A stretch of 23,813 bases of DNA, from assembly GCA_910578035.1 (NCBI GenBank), contig CAJTOB010000047.1:1-23813 (forward strand). Direction: 5' to 3'. Below are positions 14,498 through 21,322 of the stretch, in pieces (position 1 is the stretch's first letter; each line of letters begins with the position of its first letter). The notes below the pieces were generated by a model. It saw only the letters and a program-made list of their open reading frames with translations. It was not told where the DNA came from and did no database searches. The stretch is from an uncultured Muribaculaceae bacterium. GTDB lineage: Bacteria > Bacteroidota > Bacteroidia > Bacteroidales > Muribaculaceae. The position numbers were made by a program, and so were the translations under genes.

Positions 14498-16711
14498 CTA
14501 ATCGGCTTGCTCGAGGAGGAGGACGCGGCTGGCGTAGTCGTTGCGCTTGTGGTGATCAACATTGTGGTCGAGGGGCATTTCAAGACCGTTAGCCATCAGA
14601 TAGCGGCCGGAGAAGATTTTACCTTCATACGACAATGGTCTGTTGTCAATACGGTTAAGCTCGGTCACTCGATAATTTTTATCGGGGTCGAGACCGGCCA
14701 TCGGCACACGGGGCAACTGCTGGTTTACGAAAGTCTCGGTCTTCCACCAGTAGTAAACCGCTCTGTCCTTTTCGGGCGATACATACATCATCGAGGCCGC
14801 TCCTTTGCGGTCGTAAGGCGACAGAAGACGGTAAATATCGCCCTGCTGCACAACCGCCCTTATAGACTTATACTGCTCTATTGCGTTCTTGCACAGCGTC
14901 TTCTCGTCTTCAGTCATATTCTTGGGCTGAATCTCCATGCCAAGGCGTCCGCTCATAGCCACATCTATACGGTATTTTAGAGGTATTGTTCGGAATGTCT
15001 GATGGTTGGGGGCTGCGCTGATATGAGAGGCCATGATAACCGACGGGAAAAAGTGGCTCGTGCCCCACTGCAGATACACGCGCTGCAGAGCGTCGGTATT
15101 GTCGCTCACCCATATTTCATCAAACCAGGGCAGCAGACCGTAGTTGGCTCGGCCTCCGCCGCTCGCACATGCCTGAATGGTTACATCGGGATATTTTGCG
15201 CGGATACGCCCAAGAGTCTTCTGGAGACCGCGGTGATACTCAATGAAGAGGTGCGACTGATTGTCGGCGGTTAGATACTGCGAGCCGTGGTTCATCACCG
15301 GTGCATTGGCATCCCATTTTATATAATCGATTTCAGGATAGTTCGTGAGAAGAGTGTCGACAATGTGGAACACTATATCCTGCACCTTCGGGTTGGCAAG
15401 GTCGAGCACCAGCTGTGTGCCGCCGCGGCCATGCATCGGTTCGCGGTTTGTGGGCTTGATGATATACTCGGGGTGCTGTTCATAGAGCTCGCTCTTGGAG
15501 TTTGTCATTTCAGGCTCTATCCAGATACCGAACTTCACACCCGCCTTCTTGGCCGAATCAAGCAGACCGCCAATGCCCTTGGGAAGCTTGGTAGTGTCTA
15601 CAGTCCAGTCGCCAAGAGCACATGTATCGTTGTTGCGCTTGTACTTGCCGCCAAACCAGCCATCGTCCATCACGAAGAGTTCGCCGCCCATCGAGGCGAT
15701 ATCGGCCATCATGTCGGCCATACCCTGCTCGTTGATATCGAAATACACGCCCTCCCAACTGTTGAGCAACACCTTGCGGAGCTTCTCGCCGTGAGCAATC
15801 TTATATTTACGCGCCCAGCGGTGGAAATTGCGGCTCACACCGCCCTTGCCTTCATCTGAATATGTAAGCGCAAGGGCAGGAGTAGTGAAAGTCTGGCCTT
15901 TGGCAAGCTTATAGGCAGAATTATCCTCATTGATACCGGCGAAGAAATGATGAAAGTTAGACTCGTCGGTGTCTACCCTCAGACGGTAGTTGCCTCCATA
16001 GCAGAGAGCGGCGCCGATAGTACGGCCGCTGTTCTCGGAGGGCATACCGTCGAGCGAGAACATAACATTGGGCTGCGCCGTATGGGTATTTCGCACGCCG
16101 TCCTTATTCTTTATCACCTTCATGCCATGCACCAGGGGAGCTTCTTCCACTCGGCTCTCATTGCCCCATGCGCCGTAGAACGATGTCATATGCACATTTC
16201 CGTAGCGAATAGGCAGATAGGCCGATGCAAACTCACCGAGAGTCACCGCAGCCTTGCCGCGGTTTACAGCTTCGGCCCATGTCTCGATTACATCGGAGCC
16301 TTTATACGTACGATAACAGATATTGATGTCGAACGGATAGTACTTATCGGTCATCTTCACAACAGTTTCTTCGCCGTTATCGGTATTTTTCCGCTCTACC
16401 CCGGTCACGGCCATGTCGAGAGTCATATTTCCGTCAGGGTGTGTGACGCTCATGGCAGTCTCGCGCAACGCAGTCATGCCATACACAGGATAGGCGTCGA
16501 GAGGGGTCGAGGCCGATTCGGCAACGCCGGTCACATCTGAGGCCGGCAGTTTTTCACCGTAATAAAGGAATCGGAGAGGAGCGCCGTCAGTGGCATCAAG
16601 CAAAAGAGTGGTGTTCGCGGTCGACACATTCACTATTTCAGCACTGGCTGCCAAGCAAGCTGATGCCAAAATGGCCGAAGCCGCAAGTCTGGTACAAGAT
16701 TTTCGGTTCAT
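14498..16711 (-). CDS. Secreted alpha-galactosidase, GH36
   Basis: This enzyme hydrolyses terminal alpha-linked galactose from oligosaccharides, probably in the periplasm. The 737-residue protein starts with a signal peptide (MNRKSCTRLAASAILASACL, cleavage near ASA). An N-terminal beta-sandwich (about 25-310) precedes the TIM barrel, which carries NSWEGVYFDINEQGM, MDDGWFGGKY and FGIWIEPEM. Asp467 in YIKWDAN is the expected nucleophile and Asp537 in WVSDNTDALQR the expected acid/base, with CASGGGRANYG between them. A C-terminal sheet domain follows (LLSPYDRKGAASMMYVSPEK). The length matches GH36 rather than GH27 enzymes of about 400 residues. The gene stands alone, with a divergent MFS gene upstream and convergent genes downstream. 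Confidence 0.92.
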   Translation of the reverse strand: MNRKSCTRLAASAILASACLAASAEIVNVSTANTTLLLDATDGAPLRFLYYGEKLPASDVTGVAESASTPLDAYPVYGMTALRETAMSVTHPDGNMTLDMAVTGVERKNTDNGEETVVKMTDKYYPFDINICYRTYKGSDVIETWAEAVNRGKAAVTLGEFASAYLPIRYGNVHMTSFYGAWGNESRVEEAPLVHGMKVIKNKDGVRNTHTAQPNVMFSLDGMPSENSGRTIGAALCYGGNYRLRVDTDESNFHHFFAGINEDNSAYKLAKGQTFTTPALALTYSDEGKGGVSRNFHRWARKYKIAHGEKLRKVLLNSWEGVYFDINEQGMADMMADIASMGGELFVMDDGWFGGKYKRNNDTCALGDWTVDTTKLPKGIGGLLDSAKKAGVKFGIWIEPEMTNSKSELYEQHPEYIIKPTNREPMHGRGGTQLVLDLANPKVQDIVFHIVDTLLTNYPEIDYIKWDANAPVMNHGSQYLTADNQSHLFIEYHRGLQKTLGRIRAKYPDVTIQACASGGGRANYGLLPWFDEIWVSDNTDALQRVYLQWGTSHFFPSVIMASHISAAPNHQTFRTIPLKYRIDVAMSGRLGMEIQPKNMTEDEKTLCKNAIEQYKSIRAVVQQGDIYRLLSPYDRKGAASMMYVSPEKDRAVYYWWKTETFVNQQLPRVPMAGLDPDKNYRVTELNRIDNRPLSYEGKIFSGRYLMANGLEMPLDHNVDHHKRNDYASRVLLLEQAD

Positions 16712-16748
16712 TAATCGCTATAAAGATTGGTTATTATAATTCTTTTTG

Positions 16749-16756
16749 CAAAGATA
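16749..16756 (-). promoter_or_regulatory. -7 box of the GH36 gene
   Basis: On the minus strand the sequence reads TATCTTTG, a match to TAnnTTTG. It gives a leader of roughly 30 bases to the ATG at 16711. No good TTTG lies at the -33 position. Confidence 0.5.
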
Positions 16757-16806
16757 CCTTTTATTTGCCATAAAAGAGAGTGTTTTCCTCTGCGAAATTA
16801 TTTTTG

Positions 16807-16814
16807 TAATTTTG
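16807..16814 (+). promoter_or_regulatory. -7 box of the MFS gene
   Basis: TAATTTTG matches TAnnTTTG 17 bases before the ATG at 16832. Upstream at the -33 distance lies only a T run (TTTT, 16783-16786). Confidence 0.5.
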
Positions 16815-16831
16815 CGGGGTTTTTCAATATT

Positions 16832-18049
16832 ATGAGCAGTATAGTTTCCAGACTAAAAGTAATTTCGAGGGAATCGACATTTCCGGTTCTAATGGCTCTC
16901 TGCACCGTACACTGCCTCAACGACCTCCTGCAATCGGTCGTTTCGGCTGTATATCCGATGCTGAAAGAGGACCTCTCGCTTTCGTTCGCCCAAATTGGCC
17001 TTATAACACTTGTATATCAGATAGCGGCATCGGTCTTCCAGCCGCTGGTAGGTCTTGCTTTCGACCGTCGGCCTTACGTCGGCAGTCTGCCGCTCGGCAT
17101 GGTTTTCTCTACCGCCGGCATCGCGCTCTTTGCCTTTGCCATGTCGCTTCCTGTAGTACTGGTAGCCGTCTTCCTTGTCGGCGTCGGCTCATCGACACTA
17201 CACCCTGAGGCCTCGCGCATAACCTCGCTCGCCAGCCATGGCCGCCGAGGACTGGCCCAGTCCATATTTCAGGTCGGAGGCAACTTCGGCACATCTATCG
17301 GGCCTTTGGCAGTAGCTCTTGTCGTAGCGCCTCACGGACGCCGCTATGTGGCTCTGTTTCTAATCGTTTCGGCAATGGCATTTTATGTCATGCGCACCAT
17401 CTGCCGGTGGTATTCCGGCTATCTGGCCGCAGCGGCAAAGACCGGACGCGAAAAAACGTCTCTGCGCCGGGCGCCGTTGTCGTATGGGCGCACAGTGTTC
17501 GCTATCAGCGTGCTGCTTGTGCTTATATTCTCTAAATACATCTACATGGCGAGCCTTACCAACTACTATACATTCTACCTCATAGACCGCTTCGGGGTAT
17601 CTATCAAAAGCTCGCAGATTCTGCTCTTCGTATTCCTTGTAGCCACCGCAGCCGGAACTCTGGCCGGAGGCCCTGTTGGAGACCGCTATGGCCGCAAACC
17701 TGTGATATGGGCATCGATACTCGGAACAGCGCCTTTCAGCCTCCTTATGCCCCACTGCGGACTGGCCGCAACTGTAGTGCTCAGTTTTTGCGCCGGCTTC
17801 ATGTTGTCGTCGGCATTCCCGGCCATACTCCTCTATTCGCAAGAGCTCCTGCCCAACAAACTCGGGCTCGTGTCGGGGCTCTTCTTCGGCTTCGCATTCG
17901 GCGTGGCCGGCGTAGCCTCGGCAGTCCTCGGCGAATTTGCCGATGTATACGGCATAAACGCAATATTCGATTTCTGCGCATACATGCCCCTGATAGGCCT
18001 CGTAGCCTGCCTCCTGCCAAACCTCAAAAAAAGGTCTGAAGGCTGCTGA
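16832..18049 (+). CDS. MFS transporter, fosmidomycin-resistance (Fsr)-like
   Basis: This inner-membrane major facilitator of 405 residues has about 12 membrane helices. I chose the ATG at 16832 (MSSIVSRLKVIS) since the longer frame lies upstream of and across the promoter box. Family signs are ALCTVHCLNDLLQSVVSAVY in helix 1, LAFDRRPYVG in loop 2-3, FLVGVGSSTLHPEASRITSL, FQVGGNFGTSIGPL in helix 5, and GPVGDRYGRKPVIW in loop 8-9. The HPE-containing segment is typical of Fsr-like exporters. The natural substrate is not predictable and resistance to fosmidomycin is only a family label. It is transcribed divergently from the GH36 gene, without evidence of functional connection. Confidence 0.85.
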   Translation: MSSIVSRLKVISRESTFPVLMALCTVHCLNDLLQSVVSAVYPMLKEDLSLSFAQIGLITLVYQIAASVFQPLVGLAFDRRPYVGSLPLGMVFSTAGIALFAFAMSLPVVLVAVFLVGVGSSTLHPEASRITSLASHGRRGLAQSIFQVGGNFGTSIGPLAVALVVAPHGRRYVALFLIVSAMAFYVMRTICRWYSGYLAAAAKTGREKTSLRRAPLSYGRTVFAISVLLVLIFSKYIYMASLTNYYTFYLIDRFGVSIKSSQILLFVFLVATAAGTLAGGPVGDRYGRKPVIWASILGTAPFSLLMPHCGLAATVVLSFCAGFMLSSAFPAILLYSQELLPNKLGLVSGLFFGFAFGVAGVASAVLGEFADVYGINAIFDFCAYMPLIGLVACLLPNLKKRSEGC

Positions 18050-18118
18050 ACTTACACACACTTTGGGCCAACGGCTTGTTGTCGATGCAAATATGTATAA
18101 ACAACAATAAACAGATAT

Positions 18119-19060
18119 ATGAATTTTGATTTAAAAGGACACGCCTCTATGTTTGGAGCCAATGCAATCTGGGGCGCGATGGCACCGATTGCGAAATTTG
18201 TAATGATTAGCGGTACAATAATTCCACTGGTTGTAACCAATGTGCGTATTGCCGGTGCCATGATTCTGTTCTGGCTTGTATCTCTGTTCATGAAACCGGA
18301 ACATGTCGGGGCGAAAGACCTGGCAAAACTATTCGGCGCTTCCTTACTTGCAATCATCTTCAATCAGGGTTGTTTCATTACCGGCCTGGGAATGACCTCC
18401 CCTACAAACGCCTCTATAATTACCACAAGTATGCCCTTGTGGGCCATGGTTCTTGCAGCATTTTTTCTGAAAGAGCCTATAACCGGAAAGAAAATCATGG
18501 GTATCGCAGCCGGTGCTACCGGAGCTGTGCTTCTTATTCTTGGAGGAAGTTCGGCGAATCAGGACGGAGCAGTATCTTCGTCCGTATGGGGCGATTTAAT
18601 AGTTTTGACAGCACAATTGAGCTACGCCCTATACATAGTGCTTTTCAAGGATTTTGTATCCCGCTATTCACTTTTCACTGTCATGAAGTGGATGTTCACA
18701 TTTGCTTTTATATGTATATTGCCCTTCTCTGCCCGGGAGCTTTCAGAGACAAGATGGGCAGCCGTCACATCGATGGAATGGGGCGCATTGTCATTGGTTG
18801 TGGCAGGAGCAACCTTTGTGTCTTACATACTTGTTGTAATCGGTCAGAAACGACTTCGTCCTACTGTGGCCGGAATGTATAATTACATACAACCACTTGT
18901 AACCTGCATCATTGCAATACTATGGGGCATGGACACATTCGGCTTAACCAAAGCATTTGCAATAATGCTGATATTTGCAGGAGTATTCCTCGTAACCATG
19001 AGCAAAAGCCGCAAAGACATGGACTCGGAAAGAAACACACTGTCCGAAATCGCAGGCTGA
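18119..19060 (+). CDS. EamA (DMT) family transporter
   Basis: This inner-membrane protein of 313 residues has two EamA repeats of about five helices each. The first covers residues 8-142 (FGANAIWGAMAPIAKFV, TTSMPLWAMVLAAFFLKEPI, GATGAVLLILGG). The second covers residues 155-295 (LIVLTAQLSYALYIVLFKDF, YNYIQPLVTCIIAILWGMD, MLIFAGVFLVTMSKSR). Such proteins usually export amino acids or other small metabolites; the substrate is unknown here. Two 60-base lines I counted have 45% GC against 58% in one GH31 line, so composition differs from the neighbours and recent acquisition is possible. No TAnnTTTG box is visible in the 69-base gap upstream. Confidence 0.88.
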   Translation: MNFDLKGHASMFGANAIWGAMAPIAKFVMISGTIIPLVVTNVRIAGAMILFWLVSLFMKPEHVGAKDLAKLFGASLLAIIFNQGCFITGLGMTSPTNASIITTSMPLWAMVLAAFFLKEPITGKKIMGIAAGATGAVLLILGGSSANQDGAVSSSVWGDLIVLTAQLSYALYIVLFKDFVSRYSLFTVMKWMFTFAFICILPFSARELSETRWAAVTSMEWGALSLVVAGATFVSYILVVIGQKRLRPTVAGMYNYIQPLVTCIIAILWGMDTFGLTKAFAIMLIFAGVFLVTMSKSRKDMDSERNTLSEIAG

Positions 19061-19071
19061 ATAAATACTTG

Positions 19072-19112
19072 AAAAGCGTGGGTGAGTAAGTATTTTACGC
19101 ACCCACGCTTTT
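19072..19112 (+). terminator. Terminator after the EamA gene
   Basis: A perfect 13-base stem (AAAAGCGTGGGTG at 19072-19084 with its complement at 19100-19112) is followed by one more T and then CG. The T run lies four bases before the next gene's -7 box, so terminator and promoter are packed together. Confidence 0.85.
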
Positions 19113-19115
19113 TCG

Positions 19116-19123
19116 TATATTTG
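19116..19123 (+). promoter_or_regulatory. -7 box of the sensor-regulator gene
   Basis: TATATTTG matches TAnnTTTG and ends five bases before the ATG at 19129, implying a leaderless or very short leader. TTTA at 19093-19096, 19 bases upstream, is a weak -33 that falls inside the terminator loop. Confidence 0.55.
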
Positions 19124-19128
19124 CAGTC

Positions 19129-21234
19129 ATGAAGCGTTTCATGGCAATTCTAATAGCAATCCTGTTTATCATCAGGGCTTCGGGCGGCGAAATGCTGTTC
19201 CGCCCCGTCTTTCCTACCGACGACAGCCGGATACGCTCCCTCATACAGTTGCCCGACGGCCGCATGGCCGTTGCCACAGTCTCGGAAATCTACCTTATCG
19301 ACGGCTCCAACACCACTGCCATACCGCTCGCTGACAGTCCGTCGGCACACCTCCCCTCCTACGACGGATTCCACCATTTCTACTATGCAGACTCTCTCCT
19401 TTGGCTCAAAACAAATCGCGAGCTTCGCTGTATCAGTCTCGACAACTGTCGGATAATCTCAGTTCCCGACAGTCTACAGTCTGCTACAGACCTCTATATA
19501 GACCACTCTGAAAGACTATGGCGTATAAAGGACCGTAGTATTACCGACGGCAATGAAATCATAAGCCTCGGCTCAAAAAAACTTCAGGATATAGCCTCCG
19601 AAGGCGATAGCCTCTATCTATTTTTCTCCGACGGAAGCATGCAATGCCGACAACTATCCTCCGGCAGAATAATATCCGAAAGCGCTCCTTATGCGCCTCA
19701 AGACTCTGCTCTATTCTCTCGTACTTCACTCGTAGTCAAGGCTCCCGAGGGCTTCTATCAACTCCGCAACGGCACCAAGGCTGCCCTGTTTTTCTACAAT
19801 ACATCAGCCAAAACCTGGAAAAAACTCCTCGAAACAGATTTTGTGCTCAATACCCTCTCTATTTCAGACAGCGGAGAGGCCATAATAAGCTGTCCTCAAG
19901 GACTCATAAGCATTGACCCCACAACGGCTGAAACAACATATCACCCTCTGCTGCGCACCCGTACCGGCAGCCTCCTTGCCACAGAAGTCAGCACCATCAC
20001 CCACGACAGCTCAGGCGGTCTGTGGCTCGGAACCCTCAAGCGCGGCCTTTTCTACTATCACCCCGATGCTTACAGATATATTTTTATCCCGGCGACATAC
20101 AAATCGCCCGAATCATCAACATTTTTCACTGAAAATCAAGACGGAAGCGTGCTGCTGGCCGAAAATGGCAAAATCATAGCCGTTAAACCCGACGGCACAC
20201 AGACCACACCGGGCCATGCGGGGCTGTACCCCAACGGCGAATATGCCTCAGGAGCAGCATTCGTATCAACCTCAGGCTCGCTGTTTTTCAGGGAAAACGA
20301 CGGCTATCACATCTTCATACCCGCAGAAGGACTCATCCACGCCATCACCGACAAGGGGCGCCACGCACCCCTCATTGCCGCCATTTCGGTAAACGGAGAA
20401 CCCCTGGCACCAGCCGATTGCCGCATTTTGCCATACGACCGAAACTTCGTTGCCTTCGACTGCGTGGCGCCCTCCTACGCGTTCCCCGATTCTACCGTCT
20501 ACACCTATCGGCTCGACGGCATCGAAAACGAATGGCACACATTCCGCGCCTCGCAGTCGCCCTCGCACAAACTCACGGCCACATACACCTCACTCCCACC
20601 GGGCAGCTATACATTTATCGTAAAAACTCAAGGCTCGCCGGAAACATCATTTGCGTTCCACATAAAGCCGCCGTGGTGGCAGACAACAGCGGCATATCTA
20701 TCATTCGCTATCGTGGCTATAATGTTGATTGCAGCCGCCGTTGCGATATACATTTCTTATATCCGCCGAAAAATGGAGCGCCGTCTTCGCGAAGAGCACC
20801 TCCTCGAACGAATCCGCGACCTTATAGCACAATGCAACGCCTATGAGCTCGAACGGCAACCAGACCCTGCAGACAGCCCCGAAGCCGGGCTCAACGGCGC
20901 CGATGCCGAATTCATTGCCCGCGCCGTCGAAATGGTAGAACGCAACCTCAACACACCCGCATATTCCGTCGAGCAGCTCAGCCGCGACCTATGCATGGAG
21001 CGCACCGGACTATACCGAAAACTCACCGTCCTGCTCGACCGCTCGCCAAGTCTCTTCATTCGCGACATTCGCCTGCGATGCGCAGCCCGTCTCCTCGCCG
21101 AAGGGAAACTATCGGTAGCCGAGGTGGCCGAAGCCACCGGTTTCAGTAGCTCAAGCTATATGAGCAAATGCTTCGTCGAAACATTCGGCTGCCGACCCTC
21201 GGAATATGCGGCAAAATCAGCAAAATCAACATGA
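19129..21234 (+). CDS. Membrane-spanning sensor regulator: propeller, Y_Y_Y, TM helix, AraC HTH (no kinase or receiver)
   Basis: This 701-residue protein has the sensor and output ends of a hybrid two-component regulator but not the middle. The signal-like N-terminus (MKRFMAILIAILFIIRASGG) leads to a periplasmic beta-propeller (about 25-425; repeats such as IRSLIQLPDGRMAVATVSEI and ITHDSSGGLWLGTLKRGLFY). A Y_Y_Y domain follows (about 430-510: YTYRLDGIENEWHTF, YTSLPPGSYTFIVKTQG), then a membrane helix (about 515-540). A short cytoplasmic linker leads to an AraC-type HTH (about 598-698: VEQLSRDLCMERTGLYRKLT, LSVAEVAEATGFSSSSYMSK). Standard HTCS proteins have about 1300 residues, with HisKA, ATPase and receiver domains between the helix and HTH; none is present and the frame is intact. 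The gene precedes GH31 by 88 bases and its stop codon lies inside the presumed operator. Confidence 0.88.
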   Translation: MKRFMAILIAILFIIRASGGEMLFRPVFPTDDSRIRSLIQLPDGRMAVATVSEIYLIDGSNTTAIPLADSPSAHLPSYDGFHHFYYADSLLWLKTNRELRCISLDNCRIISVPDSLQSATDLYIDHSERLWRIKDRSITDGNEIISLGSKKLQDIASEGDSLYLFFSDGSMQCRQLSSGRIISESAPYAPQDSALFSRTSLVVKAPEGFYQLRNGTKAALFFYNTSAKTWKKLLETDFVLNTLSISDSGEAIISCPQGLISIDPTTAETTYHPLLRTRTGSLLATEVSTITHDSSGGLWLGTLKRGLFYYHPDAYRYIFIPATYKSPESSTFFTENQDGSVLLAENGKIIAVKPDGTQTTPGHAGLYPNGEYASGAAFVSTSGSLFFRENDGYHIFIPAEGLIHAITDKGRHAPLIAAISVNGEPLAPADCRILPYDRNFVAFDCVAPSYAFPDSTVYTYRLDGIENEWHTFRASQSPSHKLTATYTSLPPGSYTFIVKTQGSPETSFAFHIKPPWWQTTAAYLSFAIVAIMLIAAAVAIYISYIRRKMERRLREEHLLERIRDLIAQCNAYELERQPDPADSPEAGLNGADAEFIARAVEMVERNLNTPAYSVEQLSRDLCMERTGLYRKLTVLLDRSPSLFIRDIRLRCAARLLAEGKLSVAEVAEATGFSSSSYMSKCFVETFGCRPSEYAAKSAKST

Positions 21235-21260
21235 GTGTTGTCTGTTTCAACATGAGTATT
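21226..21260 (+). promoter_or_regulatory. Tandem direct-repeat operator for the AraC-type regulator
   Basis: TCAACATGAGTGTT (21226-21239) is repeated as TCAACATGAGTATT (21247-21260): 13 of 14 bases identical with a start-to-start distance of 21 bp, two helical turns. This is the geometry bound by AraC-family HTH domains. The second copy ends where the -33 element of the GH31 promoter should begin, as expected for class II activation. The first copy overlaps the regulator's TGA (21232-21234). Confidence 0.65.
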
Positions 21261-21283
21261 ACCGCGCAAATGCCTGCACGCGT

Positions 21284-21291
21284 TAACTTTG
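21284..21291 (+). promoter_or_regulatory. -7 box of the GH31 gene
   Basis: TAACTTTG matches TAnnTTTG, giving a leader of roughly 25 bases. The -33 position has no TTTG, which fits a promoter that depends on an activator bound at 21226-21260. Confidence 0.6.
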
Positions 21292-21322
21292 CGACATCAA
21301 AACATAAACAACCGCTCATATC

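Noticed and set aside
14459..16540. Several plus-strand frames of 90-200 codons
   Set aside because: All lie antisense to the GH36 gene, which has both catalytic motifs and a signal peptide.
17360..18061. Minus-strand frame of 233 codons
   Set aside because: It is antisense to the MFS gene, whose motifs and helices are unmistakable.
18076..18107. TTGTTGT and ACAACAA as an inverted repeat upstream of the EamA gene
   Set aside because: Only seven A/T-rich bases with an 18-base gap; too weak to call an operator.
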